This document shows positions 45,073 to 54,179 of a DNA stretch of 64,000 nt, piece by piece (position 1 is the stretch's first letter; each line of letters opens with the position of its first letter). Location: assembly GCF_016862315.1 (NCBI RefSeq), contig NZ_BOMS01000009.1:124001-188000 (forward strand), in the 5' to 3' direction. The notes beneath the pieces were generated by a model. That model had not been told where the DNA came from and searched no databases. It was given only the letters and a program-made list of their open reading frames with translations. Made by a program: the position numbers and the translations under genes. Origin of the DNA: Actinoplanes palleronii (GTDB lineage Bacteria > Actinomycetota > Actinomycetes > Mycobacteriales > Micromonosporaceae).

Positions 45073-45854
45073 GCCACTTCCTCTACGACGTGGGGGCTGC
45101 GCACGACGCCGACGAGTACGTCGTGCTGAAGCTGCCGCAGGGCGTGCGACGGCTCGATACCGAGCTTCTGATCCAGCATGCGTTGCAACTGGCGGTAGGC
45201 GTCCAGGGCGTCGGCCCGGCGGCCCTCCTCGCTCAGAGCGATCATCAGCTGCTCGTAGAACCACTCGTCGAACGGGTTCTCCAGCGCGGCGAACCGCAGC
45301 TCGGGGATGAGTTCGCGATGCCGGCCGAGTCGCAGGTCGGCCAGGATGCGGGTGCGTACCGCCCGGGTGCGCGCCTCCTCCAGCCGGCGCAGGTGCGGAG
45401 TCAGGACCGGGCCCGCGGTGATGTCGGCGAGGACCGGGCCGCGCCACAGTGCCAGCGCCTCCCGCAGCAAGCGGGCCGCGCGCTCCGGCTCGCCCGCAGC
45501 GTGGGCCGCGATGCCCTCCCCGCTCAGCCGTTCGAAGGCGAACGCGTCGATCTCCGATTCGTGGCATCGCAACAGGTAGCCCGGCGGCCGCGTCTCGATG
45601 AACTCGCCCCAGCCGAGCTGATCGGCGTACCGCTGGTAGTTCTTCCGCAACTGGTAGATGTAGGTCTGCGCGGTGGTGACGGCGCTGCGTGGCGGGTTCT
45701 CCCCCCACAGCTCCTGGATGATGCAGCCTCGATCGACCACCTGATTGGCCCGCAACAGCAGCAGGGCAAGCGTCCACCGCACCCGTGTCGCGCTGGGTGT
45801 GCTCGGCTTCCCCTGCATCGAACTCTCGAGCGGGCCGAGTATTCGGAACTTCAT
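45069..45854 (-). CDS. SARP-family pathway activator, copy 1
   Basis: A 261-residue SARP: N-terminal OmpR-type winged helix (residues about 1-95, with VRWTLALLLLRANQVV and SAVTTAQTYIYQLRKNY recognition helix) and a bacterial transcriptional activation domain (about 100-250). It should bind the 11-bp spaced heptamers found before most operons here. It is very close to the second SARP, with identical stretches such as ELWGENPPRSAVTTAQTYIY. The 10-bp palindrome GAAACGTTTC directly abuts the ATG, where a ribosome site would be expected. It is co-transcribed with the O-methyltransferase and ketoreductase genes. Confidence 0.95.
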   Translation of the reverse strand: MKFRILGPLESSMQGKPSTPSATRVRWTLALLLLRANQVVDRGCIIQELWGENPPRSAVTTAQTYIYQLRKNYQRYADQLGWGEFIETRPPGYLLRCHESEIDAFAFERLSGEGIAAHAAGEPERAARLLREALALWRGPVLADITAGPVLTPHLRRLEEARTRAVRTRILADLRLGRHRELIPELRFAALENPFDEWFYEQLMIALSEEGRRADALDAYRQLQRMLDQKLGIEPSHALRQLQHDVLVGVVRSPHVVEEVA

Positions 45855-45864
45855 GAAACGTTTC
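45855..45864 (-). promoter_or_regulatory. Palindrome abutting the SARP start codon
   Basis: GAAACGTTTC, a perfect 10-bp palindrome, lies directly before the ATG in place of a purine-rich ribosome site. It may be an operator at a leaderless or weakly translated start. Confidence 0.35.
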
Positions 45865-45986
45865 TAACAGCCGCCGGTGCGGGATCGACAGAGTTCATTG
45901 TCCTATGGGGAACGCGCGACGGTCCGCTGTGGACATCCGGATACACTCCCGGCTACAACGGCCCTCAACCCCGCCCCGGCGATCGA

Positions 45987-47954
45987 TCACCCGCGCTTGA
46001 GCACGTGCGTCAGGTACTCCTTGGGGTTCAGCGGATTGCCGTCGGTGCGCCGGCGGGTCGGCGGGGCGCCGGTGGTCTTGCGGTAGCCGCTCAGCGCGGA
46101 GACGAACACGCCTTCACCGTGGGACAGGCCCGGCAGTTGCCGCTCGAACTCGTACACGCCGCTCGCCGGGATCGTGCCCTGCAGGTGGCTGACCGAGCCC
46201 CGCGCCTCGCACTGGTCCACGACCGCCCGCCCGGCGGCCAGCCGGGACATGACGGCGCGGACCGTGTCGTCCGGTACCTCCAGCTCGAACTGGTCGACCG
46301 GTTCGTGCACCGTGGTCCCGGCCTCGCGGAGCGCGGTCATCAGCACCAGGGGGGTGAGCTTGCGGAAGTCACCCGCCGAGGTCACCGGGCTGAAATACGC
46401 GGTGTCGGTCAACGTCACCACGCAGTCCATGACCTCCCAGCCGTACAGTCCCTGCTGCGCCGTCTGCCGCACGGTCTCCTCGATCGCCTTGTGGAAGGCC
46501 GCCGGCAGGCCGCCGGGCTCGACCTCGAGCTGGTATCGCAGGCCGGTGCCGGCCGGACCCGGTTCGATCCGCAGGCCGACAGTGGCGGCGAACGCGTTCT
46601 GCCAGATCACTTCCAGCCCACGGCCGACACCCGCCACCTTCTCGACGTACACCGTGGTGATCTCGTCGAAGACCACCTCGATGCCGTACCGGTCGAGGAG
46701 CAGGCCCTTGATCACCTCACGTTGCACCTCGCCGTAGAGCGCCACCGAGATGCTCTGCTCCGCCTCGTTGCGGCGCACATTGATCAGCGGGTCCTCCTCG
46801 GCCAGCCGTCGCAGGCGCTGGTACAGCTGGCCGGTCTGCTCCGGCCGGGCAGCCCGTACCACGGTCTCCAGGCTGGGCGGCGCGAAGAAGCCGCTGGACG
46901 GCAGCCCCTCGGGCGAGCCGAGCTGGTCGTCGACCTGCACGTGCGCCAGCCCGTACACCTTGGCGATGTCGCCGGCCTCGGCCACCGTCTCGCTGGTGGT
47001 GGTGCCGTTCTGGAAGACCTGCACCGACGTCGTCTTGCCGGTGCCCTCGATCACGTCACCGGTGCGGCCACGGCGGTACGTGTCGACCGGCTCCCGCGCC
47101 GCGAGCCGGCCGGAGTGCACGCGTACGTAGGCGACCTTCTCGCCGCCGGACGCCCAGTCGATTTTGAAGACGCCGGCCCGCAGCGGCGCCAGTGGGTCAC
47201 CGGGCGGCGGCGGGAGGAACTTCTTGATCGCTCGGACCAGGTCCTCCACCCCTTCGCCGGTGATGGCCGAGCCGAAATAGACAGGTGTCACCAGAGACTG
47301 CCGCACCTGACGGGTCAGCTCCGCGGCGAAGTCCCGCTCGGTGAGGTACGTGTCGTCGTCCAGGTAGGACTCCAGGAAGGCGTCGCTCGCGTCGGCCAGC
47401 AGGTCGGCCACCAGCGCACCGCGCCGGCCCCCGGACAGCGGCAGCGGCACCGATCGCGCCCGGCCGGTGCCGGGATCGGTCACCGTGCTCATCGCGAGCG
47501 GCCGGGGAGTCAGCTTCTCGCCGATGCCGTCCAGCAGATCCTGGTAGCGGGCGCCGACCCGGTCGATCTTGTTGACGAAGATGAGGACGGGGATCCGCAG
47601 CCGGGCCAGCGTCCGCATGAGAATCCGGGTCTGCGCCTGCACCCCTTCGACGGACGAGACCACCAGGACGGCTCCGTCGAGCACGCGCAGCGCACGTTCC
47701 ACCTCGGCGATGAAGTCCGGGTGTCCGGGCGTGTCGATGAGATTGACCTGAAGATCGTCGATCGTGAAGGACACCACGGCTGACCGGATGGTGATCCCGC
47801 GACGCCGCTCCATCTCCATGGAGTCGGTCTGGGTGCTGCCGGCGTCGACGCTGCCGACGTGGTCGATGACGCCGGTGTGATGCAGGAGCCGCTCGGTCAG
47901 GCTCGTCTTTCCGGCGTCAACATGCGCAACGATCCCGATATTGAGGGAGTCCAT
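45987..47954 (-). CDS. Tetracycline ribosomal protection protein (Tet(M)/OtrA type)
   Basis: A 655-residue translational GTPase of the EF-G-like Tet family: G1 AHVDAGKTS (residues 10-18), RGITI (G2), DTPGHPDF (G3), NKIDRVG (G4). The body continues through EF-G-like domains II-V to a basic C-terminal tail (YLTHVLKRG). These proteins push tetracycline off the 30S decoding site, so this is the self-resistance gene and strong evidence that the product is a ribosome-targeting tetracycline. The ATG has AAAGGTGA upstream. The gene is monocistronic between SARP 1 and the divergent glycosyltransferase operon. Confidence 0.95.
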   Translation of the reverse strand: MDSLNIGIVAHVDAGKTSLTERLLHHTGVIDHVGSVDAGSTQTDSMEMERRRGITIRSAVVSFTIDDLQVNLIDTPGHPDFIAEVERALRVLDGAVLVVSSVEGVQAQTRILMRTLARLRIPVLIFVNKIDRVGARYQDLLDGIGEKLTPRPLAMSTVTDPGTGRARSVPLPLSGGRRGALVADLLADASDAFLESYLDDDTYLTERDFAAELTRQVRQSLVTPVYFGSAITGEGVEDLVRAIKKFLPPPPGDPLAPLRAGVFKIDWASGGEKVAYVRVHSGRLAAREPVDTYRRGRTGDVIEGTGKTTSVQVFQNGTTTSETVAEAGDIAKVYGLAHVQVDDQLGSPEGLPSSGFFAPPSLETVVRAARPEQTGQLYQRLRRLAEEDPLINVRRNEAEQSISVALYGEVQREVIKGLLLDRYGIEVVFDEITTVYVEKVAGVGRGLEVIWQNAFAATVGLRIEPGPAGTGLRYQLEVEPGGLPAAFHKAIEETVRQTAQQGLYGWEVMDCVVTLTDTAYFSPVTSAGDFRKLTPLVLMTALREAGTTVHEPVDQFELEVPDDTVRAVMSRLAAGRAVVDQCEARGSVSHLQGTIPASGVYEFERQLPGLSHGEGVFVSALSGYRKTTGAPPTRRRTDGNPLNPKEYLTHVLKRG

Positions 47955-48022
47955 TGATGAACGTCACCTTTAGGTAGATAGCCGACATGACCGTCCCGTC
48001 TACAGCTCCGGACTGTCGGCGC

Positions 48023-48051
48023 ATCTCAACTCCCTCTCGAAACCGATTGAA
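48023..48051 (-). promoter_or_regulatory. Weak SARP-like heptamers upstream of the resistance gene
   Basis: Minus strand: TTCAATC (48045-48051), TCGAGAG (48034-48040) and TTGAGAT (48023-48029) at 11-bp pitch. No fitting -10 is found 8 bases further, so function is uncertain. Confidence 0.35.
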
Positions 48052-48114
48052 ATGACGATCTACCCGACACGCAGCTTACCACCGCGGCGACCCCGTGCCG
48101 CCGCGCGCGATCCG

Positions 48115-48157
48115 TCGAGTCGCCGTCGACGTCGCGTCGAGACACCCCCTCTAGCGT
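48115..48157 (+). promoter_or_regulatory. SARP box and -10 for the glycosyltransferase-halogenase-hydroxylase operon
   Basis: The clearest box: TCGAGTC (48115-48121), TCGACGT (48126-48132) and TCGAGAC (48137-48143) at exact 11-bp pitch; 8-bp gap; -10 TAGCGT (48152-48157), 40 bases before the ATG. It matches the known layout of SARP-activated promoters, in which the repeats replace the -35. Confidence 0.8.
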
Positions 48158-48197
48158 CCGATGGCAGCCAGCTGACGATCATCACCAGGAGGTGTAG

Positions 48198-49406
48198 ATG
48201 CGAGTTCTCTTCGTTGCTGCGGCGGGTCCGCACGTACCGTGGATCGTGCCGTTGAGTTGGGCCTGTCAATTGGCGGGACACCAGGTCAGGGTGGCGGTCC
48301 GGCCACAGGGTGTCGACGCGGTCAAGGCCACCGGGCTGGTCACCGTGCCGGTGGGTGACGAGGCCACCATCCAGCAGGCACAGAACCGGCACAGCGGCCT
48401 CGCCTACAAGGGCACGCCGCGCGACATCACCGGCAACTGGTTCGCCCGGCCGGAACTGCTCGACAAACAGCTGCGGGTGGGCATGGCCAACCGGTTGCTC
48501 GCGGCGGCCGAGGCGACCGCCGCGGACACCGTGGCACTGGCGCGGGCCTGGCGGCCGGACGTCGTGGTCTACGACACCGTCGCGTCCGCCGGGCTGGTCG
48601 CGGCGGCCGCGATCGGGGTGCCGGCGATCGGGCACACCGCCGGCTACACACTGGACTTCGACTACCGGGGCGAGCCGGAACTGTGGGCTGCCTACCAGGG
48701 GTTGTTCGACAAGTTCGGCCTCGAGCCGATCTTTCCTGAGATCCTGGTCGACCCGTGCCCGCCCAGCCTGCGCGACCCCTACCGCATTCCCTGGGCCGGC
48801 ATGCGGCTGGTGTCCTACAACGGTCCGGTGGTGGCCGAGCCGTGGCTGGTGCCCTCCGGGGACCGCCCCCGGATCTGCCTGACCTCCGGCATCACCACGA
48901 CCGTGCTCGACCCGCTGACCGCCCGGATCGCGCGGGCCGTCCAGAAGACCGGCGCGGAACTGGTCATCGCCGTGGAACGCGCGGACCGCGCCGGCGTCGC
49001 GCAGAGCCTGCCGGACATCCGCGTCGTCGAGTCGTATCCGCTGAGCGTGCTGCTGCCCACCTGCGACGCGGTCATCCACCACGGCGGGCTGGGCACCGGC
49101 ATGCACACCGCCGCCAACGGCGTTCCGCAGGTCACCCTGCCGCAGAGCACCTCGCAGGACTTCTGGGCGAACAAGGTCGAGCAGTTCGGCCTTGGCGTGT
49201 CCATCGCCGATCCGGAGGCCGCCGATGAGCTCACCATCCAGCATGCGCTGGAGACGGTCCTGACCCGGCCGGAGTACCGGCAGCGGGCCCTGGCCCTGCA
49301 GCGGGAGGTCGCGACGACACCGGCGCCGGCCGCCGTGGTCGGCCTCCTGGAGGACTGCGCGGCCGGCGCGGACATCCGGAGCAGTCCGCTGGTGGCTTCC
49401 GCCTGA
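48198..49406 (+). CDS. Glycosyltransferase, GT-B antibiotic type (GT1)
   Basis: A 402-residue GT-B glycosyltransferase of the macrolide/aromatic polyketide family: N-terminal acceptor domain (MRVLFVAAAGPHVPWIVPLSWACQLAGHQV) and C-terminal nucleotide-sugar domain with CDAVIHHGGLGTGMHTAANGVPQVTLP (the HGGxGT motif) and the aglycone-side SQDFWANKVEQFGLG. It would transfer the C-methyl-branched deoxysugar to the tetracycline. It is the only glycosyltransferase in the window, so one sugar is predicted. The ribosome site AGGAGG is strong. First gene of the operon with the halogenase and a hydroxylase. Confidence 0.93.
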   Translation: MRVLFVAAAGPHVPWIVPLSWACQLAGHQVRVAVRPQGVDAVKATGLVTVPVGDEATIQQAQNRHSGLAYKGTPRDITGNWFARPELLDKQLRVGMANRLLAAAEATAADTVALARAWRPDVVVYDTVASAGLVAAAAIGVPAIGHTAGYTLDFDYRGEPELWAAYQGLFDKFGLEPIFPEILVDPCPPSLRDPYRIPWAGMRLVSYNGPVVAEPWLVPSGDRPRICLTSGITTTVLDPLTARIARAVQKTGAELVIAVERADRAGVAQSLPDIRVVESYPLSVLLPTCDAVIHHGGLGTGMHTAANGVPQVTLPQSTSQDFWANKVEQFGLGVSIADPEAADELTIQHALETVLTRPEYRQRALALQREVATTPAPAAVVGLLEDCAAGADIRSSPLVASA

Positions 49407-49448
49407 CGCCCGCGCCCGCGAGGGCCCCGCTCGATAGGAGATCCCGAC

Positions 49449-51068
49449 GTGACGACAGACAACGCCACCTACGACGTCACCATCATCGGTACCGGGTTGT
49501 CCGGCACCATTCTCGGCTCCATCCTGGCCCGGCACGGTTTCCGGGTGATGCTGCTGGACGGCACTCAGCATCCGCGCTTCGCGGTCGGTGAGTCGACGAT
49601 CGGGCAGACCCTCTCGGTGATGCGCCTCATCGCCACCCGGTACGACGTGCCGGAGATCGCCAACCTGGCGAGCCTCGACGGGGTGCTGACGAACATCAGC
49701 AGCGGGCACGGGCGCAAGAGCAACTTCGGCTTCGCGTTCCACCACGACGGCCAGGAGCCGGACCCGCGGGAGACCAACATGTTCCGCATCCCGACCGGGA
49801 TGGGGCAGGCAGCGCACTACTTCCGCCAGGACACCGACGCCTACATGTTCCACACCGCCATCCGGTACGGCTGCGACGCCCGCCAGAACTACCGGGTGGA
49901 GAAGATCGACCTGGCGGAGGACGAGGTGACGGTCACCGGCGCCGACGGCAGCGCCTACCGCAGCCGGTACCTCGTGGACGCCAGCGGGTTCCGCTCGCCA
50001 CTGGCCCAGCGGCTGGACCTGCGGGAGACGCCGAGCCGGCTCAAGCACCACGCACGTTCGATCTTCACGCACATGATCGGCGTCGAGCCCGCGGACGACC
50101 ACCTCGGGTTCGGGCCCCAGGACCAGCCGCCGGTGCCGTTCAACGACGGCACCATGCACCAGATCTTCGATCGCGGGTGGATGTGGATCATCCCGTTCAA
50201 CAACCGGGAGGGCGCCACCAACCCGCTGTGCAGCGTCGGCATCCAGCTCGACCCGCGGCGCTATCCGGCACGCCCCGAGCTCTCACCCGAGCAGGAGTTC
50301 TGGACCCACGTGGACCGGTTCCCGGCGGTGAAGCGGCAGCTGGCCAACGCGCGCAGCGTCCGCGAATGGGTCGGCACCGACCGCATGCAGTACTCCTCGG
50401 CACGCACCACCGGACACCGCTGGTGCCTGATGTCGCACGCGGGCGGCTTCATCGACCCGCTCTTCTCCCGCGGGCTCTCCAACACCTGCGAGGTCATCAA
50501 CACGCTGGCCTGGCGGTTGATGGAGGCGCTGCGCGACGACGACTTCTCCGCCGAGCGGTTCGCACCCGTGGAGCGGCTCGAGCAGGGGTTGCTGGACTAC
50601 AACGACCAGCTGGTGAACTCGGCGTTCATCGCCTTCGGCAACTACGACCTGTGGAACGCGGTGTTCCGCATCTGGGCCGCGGGCAGCGTGCTCGGGGGCA
50701 AGCACGTGCTCAATGCCATGATCGCCGCACAGCGGACCGGCGACGACGAACCGTGCCGCCGGCTGGACGACAGCCCGTACCCGGGTCTGTGGTGCCCGAT
50801 CGACTTCTATGCCGAGCTCTTCGACGAGGTGGTGGCCGCCTGTGCGGCGGTGGATGCCGGCACGGAGCCGGCGCAGCGGGCCGGCGACCGGATCAACGAG
50901 AAGATCCGGGCCGCCGACTGGATGCTGCCGCCGCTGGAGTTCAACCGGCCCGAGGTCCGCTACATCGATCCGACCCCGGACCGGATGGGCGCGATCGGGG
51001 CGTGGGCGGCCGGCCATCCGCGCCGTGCGATCCGCGAGCTCCTGGCCGACGCCGCGCCGACCCACTGA
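49449..51068 (+). CDS. FAD-dependent halogenase (CtcP-like)
   Basis: A 539-residue flavin-dependent halogenase: FAD loop GTGLSGTILGSILARHG near residues 13-29, GESTIGQT, and the halogenase signature Trp244-x-Trp246-x-x-Pro (GWMWIIPF) that keeps the enzyme from acting as a monooxygenase. Lys90 in GRKSNFGF is the candidate catalytic lysine that activates HOCl. Long stretches (GESTIGQTL, EIANLASL, RFPAVKRQL, NPYPGLWCP-like) resemble CtcP, which chlorinates C7 in chlortetracycline. It needs FADH2, probably from the flavin reductase in the leftward operon. GTG start with AGGAG upstream. Confidence 0.93.
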   Translation: MTTDNATYDVTIIGTGLSGTILGSILARHGFRVMLLDGTQHPRFAVGESTIGQTLSVMRLIATRYDVPEIANLASLDGVLTNISSGHGRKSNFGFAFHHDGQEPDPRETNMFRIPTGMGQAAHYFRQDTDAYMFHTAIRYGCDARQNYRVEKIDLAEDEVTVTGADGSAYRSRYLVDASGFRSPLAQRLDLRETPSRLKHHARSIFTHMIGVEPADDHLGFGPQDQPPVPFNDGTMHQIFDRGWMWIIPFNNREGATNPLCSVGIQLDPRRYPARPELSPEQEFWTHVDRFPAVKRQLANARSVREWVGTDRMQYSSARTTGHRWCLMSHAGGFIDPLFSRGLSNTCEVINTLAWRLMEALRDDDFSAERFAPVERLEQGLLDYNDQLVNSAFIAFGNYDLWNAVFRIWAAGSVLGGKHVLNAMIAAQRTGDDEPCRRLDDSPYPGLWCPIDFYAELFDEVVAACAAVDAGTEPAQRAGDRINEKIRAADWMLPPLEFNRPEVRYIDPTPDRMGAIGAWAAGHPRRAIRELLADAAPTH

Positions 51069-51083
51069 CTCAGGAGGAGAGAC

Positions 51084-52589
51084 ATGACTGCCGATGTCGT
51101 CATCGTCGGTTGCGGCCCGGTCGGTGCGTTTCTCGCCGGCGAGTTGCGCCTGGCCGGCGTCCGGGTCGTGGTGCTGGAGCGGGCCGCCGCGCCGACCGTG
51201 CACTCCCGCGCCTTCCGGCTGCAGACCAGGACACTGGAACTGCTCGATCTGCGCGGGCTGCTCGACCGGTTCGTCGCCGACGCCGTCAAGATACCCAAGA
51301 CGCACTTCGCGGCGATCCGGCCACCGCTGCTGGACCTGGACCTGCTGGACAGCGAGCATCCGTACACCCTGGGCATCCCGCAGGCGCGCACCGAGGCGTA
51401 CCTGGCGGAGCACGCGACCGGGCTGGGCGCCGAGATCCGGCGGGGCCACGAGGTGACCGGCGTGGAACAGACCGACGACCGGGTGGTGCTGCGGGTGAGC
51501 AGCCCGGCCGGCCGGTACTCGCTCGCGGCGGACTACGTCGTGGGCTGCGACGGCGGACGCAGCGTCGTCCGCAAGACGGCCGGGATCGGGTTTCCCGGGT
51601 CCCCCGGAACCGTGAGCGCACTGCTGGGCGACGTCACGCTCGCCGACCCGGCGGCCTTCCCCTCCGGCATCCCCGGCACGCTGCGCACCCGGTCCGGTCT
51701 GGTCATGGCGGTGGCCATGCCGGACACCGGCATCCGCGTGTTCACCTGTGAGTTCGACCGGCCGGTGCCCGACCGGGACGCGCCGGTGACGATGGAGGAA
51801 CTGCGCGCCGCGGTGGCCAGGGTGACCGGCACGGAGATCGAGATGACCGCGCCGACCTGGCTCGCCCGCTTCACCGACGCGTCGCGGGTGGTGGACCGGT
51901 TCCACAACGGCCGGGTGTTCCTGGCCGGCGACGCGGCACACGTCCACTTCCCGATCGGCGCCCAGGGGCTCAACCTCGGCATACAGGACGCCATGAACCT
52001 CGGGTGGAAGCTGGCCGGCCGGATCCACGGGTGGGCGCCGGACGACCTGCTGGACAGCTACGACCGGGAGCGGCGCCCGGCAGCCGATCGCGTCGTCCTG
52101 GAGACCCGGGCCCAGCTCGCGCTGATGAACTCGGACGAACGGATCGACCCGCTGCGCGAGGTGTTCCGGGAGCTGCTCGCGATCGACGAGGTCAACCGCC
52201 ACCTGTCGCGCATGCTGACCGGGCTGGACGCGCGCTACGCACCGGCCGCCGGTGCGCACCCGCTCGTCGGACAGCTGTTCCCGCCGCTGCGGCTGTGCAC
52301 CGCGGACGGCCCGGTCCGGGTGGCGGACCTGCTCCGTACCGGGCGGCCGGTCCTGGTCGACCCGGGCGACGATCCGTCGGTGGCCACCGTGGCTGCCGGG
52401 TGGCGCGACCGGGTCGACGTCGTCACGGCCCGGCAGGAGGGCGGCGCCCCCCTGGGCGGGCTGCTGATCCGGCCGGACGGGTACGTGGCGTGGGCCGCCA
52501 CTCCGGGCGAGGAACCCGCAGCGGCGGAGTCGTCGTTGCCGGCCGCCCTCGCGACCTGGTTCGGACGGGCCACGGCGGCGGTGCGCTGA
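51084..52589 (+). CDS. FAD-dependent monooxygenase (OxyS-like candidate)
   Basis: A 501-residue class A hydroxylase: VVIVGCGPVGAFLAGELRLAGVRVVVLE at the N-terminus, VVGCDGGRSVVRKTAGIGFPG and NGRVFLAGDAAHVHFPIGAQGLNLGIQDAMNLGWKLAGR. Its size and HFPIGAQGLNLG segment fit the OxyS type, which hydroxylates anhydrotetracycline at C6 before F420 reduction. The alternative role is C4a hydroxylation. The start has AGGAGGAGAG upstream and follows the halogenase stop by 15 bases, so the two are co-translated in one operon. Confidence 0.9.
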   Translation: MTADVVIVGCGPVGAFLAGELRLAGVRVVVLERAAAPTVHSRAFRLQTRTLELLDLRGLLDRFVADAVKIPKTHFAAIRPPLLDLDLLDSEHPYTLGIPQARTEAYLAEHATGLGAEIRRGHEVTGVEQTDDRVVLRVSSPAGRYSLAADYVVGCDGGRSVVRKTAGIGFPGSPGTVSALLGDVTLADPAAFPSGIPGTLRTRSGLVMAVAMPDTGIRVFTCEFDRPVPDRDAPVTMEELRAAVARVTGTEIEMTAPTWLARFTDASRVVDRFHNGRVFLAGDAAHVHFPIGAQGLNLGIQDAMNLGWKLAGRIHGWAPDDLLDSYDRERRPAADRVVLETRAQLALMNSDERIDPLREVFRELLAIDEVNRHLSRMLTGLDARYAPAAGAHPLVGQLFPPLRLCTADGPVRVADLLRTGRPVLVDPGDDPSVATVAAGWRDRVDVVTARQEGGAPLGGLLIRPDGYVAWAATPGEEPAAAESSLPAALATWFGRATAAVR

Positions 52590-52612
52590 TCGTCGGCCGC
52601 AGCCGGCACACC

Positions 52613-52649
52613 ACGGTGGCCGGGTTCGTGTCACGAACCCGGCCACCGT
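52613..52649. terminator. Bidirectional hairpin between convergent hydroxylase genes
   Basis: An 18-bp perfect stem, ACGGTGGCCGGGTTCGTG (52613-52630) with 52632-52649, between the stops of two facing FAD monooxygenase genes. Confidence 0.85.
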
Positions 52650-52656
52650 CCTGGTG

Positions 52657-54165
52657 TCACCGCAGGGGTGCTCCGAACCAGGTCTCCAACGCCGCGCGCA
52701 GCTCCGCGGCCTCGGCGACCGGGTCGCCGGCCCAGCAGACATAACCGTCCGGCCGCACCAGGAAGGCGTTCGCGAGCCGGTCGTCCGGCTCGGCGGCCGT
52801 ACCGGTGAGGACGTCGACCCGGTCCTTCCACGCGGTGGCCACGTCGCTCGCCCCGGCGGCCCGGCCCAGCATGACCAGCACGCCGTGACCACAGTGGAAG
52901 TACTCGCTCAGGTAGCGGCGGGACTCCGGGGTGACCAGCGGCACGTCCGGCATCCGCCGCCCGATCATGGGATGCGCGCCGGGCAGGTCGTACTCGATGT
53001 CCAGCGCCACGCCGAGCCCGGCGAAGTAGCGGTTGACCTGCGGCATGCGCAGCAGGTCGGTGAAGGTGTCGCGCAGCGCCCGCAGGTTCGGGTCGGGATC
53101 GAGGAGCACGACCTGGAGACGGGTGTTACGCAACACCAGTTCACCCACCGGATGACGCTCGCTGTGATAGGAGTCCAGCAGCGTGTCACCGCCCCAGCCG
53201 TGCACGGCGGCGCCCAGCTTCCACCCCAGGTTCATCGAGTCCTGCAGCCCCATGTTCATGCCCGGTCCCCCGGCCGGGAACGTCACGTGGGCGGCGTCGC
53301 CGGCCAGGAAGACGCGTCCCCGCCGGTACTGTTCGGCCTGCCGGGAACTGTCGGTCAGCCGGGTCAGCCACTCGATGTCGCACAGCCCGAAGTCACTGCC
53401 CGCGATGTCGACGAGTGCCGCCCGCATCTCCTGCTCGGTCACCGGCGCACGGCGGTCGGGGAAGGTCCGCCCGTACCAGAAGACCATGACGCGGTGCAGG
53501 CCCGGTTCGAAGAGCGGGACCGCCGAGAACCAGGCACGTTTCTCGGGCCGCACCACGCCGTACGGGCGCAGCGGCCCCATCCCCTCGCCGACCGGCAGTT
53601 CCCCGCTGAACTTGGCATCGGCCAGCAGCACGGCGAGGCTGGGCTCCTGTCCGGGGAACTCGATACCGGCGAGCTTGCGGGTGGTGCTGCGACCGCCGTC
53701 ACAGCCGACCAGGTAGCGCGACCGGATCTGGTACTCCCCGTCCGGCCCGCGGATGCCGGCGGTCACACCGGTGTCGTCCTGCTCGAGCCGGACCAGCTCG
53801 TGCCCACGCCGGATCTCCGCACCGAGCCGGCCGGCCCGCGCGGTCAGCAACTCCTCGACCTCCACCTGCGTGCGGTACAGCCCGTACGGGTGGCGGCTGT
53901 CGAGCACCTCGTACACCAGTGGCGAGGGCAGACTGGCGAAGTGGCCGCCGCGCAGCTTCGGCGCGCCGTCGAGAAGGTCCTCGTGGGCCCCCCGGAGCTC
54001 GAACTCCTCGATCGTACGGGCGTGCAGGCCCAGGGCCTTGGCATGACCGAACGGTTCGGTCATGCGTTCCACGACCAGCGTCCGGACCCCCGCGAGCCGC
54101 AACTCACAGGCCAGCATCGTGCCGGCGGGGCCGCCACCGACCACCACAACGTCGACGTCATCCAT
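52657..54165 (-). CDS. FAD-dependent monooxygenase (OxyE/OxyS-like candidate)
   Basis: A 502-residue class A hydroxylase, related to its convergent neighbour: VVVVGGGPAGTMLACELRLAGVRTLVVERM, LVGCDGGRSTTRKLAGIEFPG, RVFLAGDAAHVTFPAGGPGMNMGLQDSMNLGWKLG. It carries out another ring hydroxylation; OxyE-like C6 or a C4a hydroxylation are both possible. The ribosome site GGAGGGAGAC precedes the ATG. It is the third gene of a leftward operon with the aromatase/cyclase and C-methyltransferase, which suggests action at an early tetracyclic stage. The similarity of the two convergent genes suggests an old duplication. Confidence 0.9.
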   Translation of the reverse strand: MDDVDVVVVGGGPAGTMLACELRLAGVRTLVVERMTEPFGHAKALGLHARTIEEFELRGAHEDLLDGAPKLRGGHFASLPSPLVYEVLDSRHPYGLYRTQVEVEELLTARAGRLGAEIRRGHELVRLEQDDTGVTAGIRGPDGEYQIRSRYLVGCDGGRSTTRKLAGIEFPGQEPSLAVLLADAKFSGELPVGEGMGPLRPYGVVRPEKRAWFSAVPLFEPGLHRVMVFWYGRTFPDRRAPVTEQEMRAALVDIAGSDFGLCDIEWLTRLTDSSRQAEQYRRGRVFLAGDAAHVTFPAGGPGMNMGLQDSMNLGWKLGAAVHGWGGDTLLDSYHSERHPVGELVLRNTRLQVVLLDPDPNLRALRDTFTDLLRMPQVNRYFAGLGVALDIEYDLPGAHPMIGRRMPDVPLVTPESRRYLSEYFHCGHGVLVMLGRAAGASDVATAWKDRVDVLTGTAAEPDDRLANAFLVRPDGYVCWAGDPVAEAAELRAALETWFGAPLR

Positions 54166-54179
54166 CGACTGTCTCCCTC

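Noticed and set aside
45090..47783. 897-codon plus-strand frame opposite SARP 1 and the ribosomal protection gene
   Set aside because: Antisense shadow; both genes on the minus strand are unmistakable.
49449..51068. Plain FAD monooxygenase
   Set aside because: The WxWxxP halogenase motif and close resemblance to CtcP support a halogenase instead.
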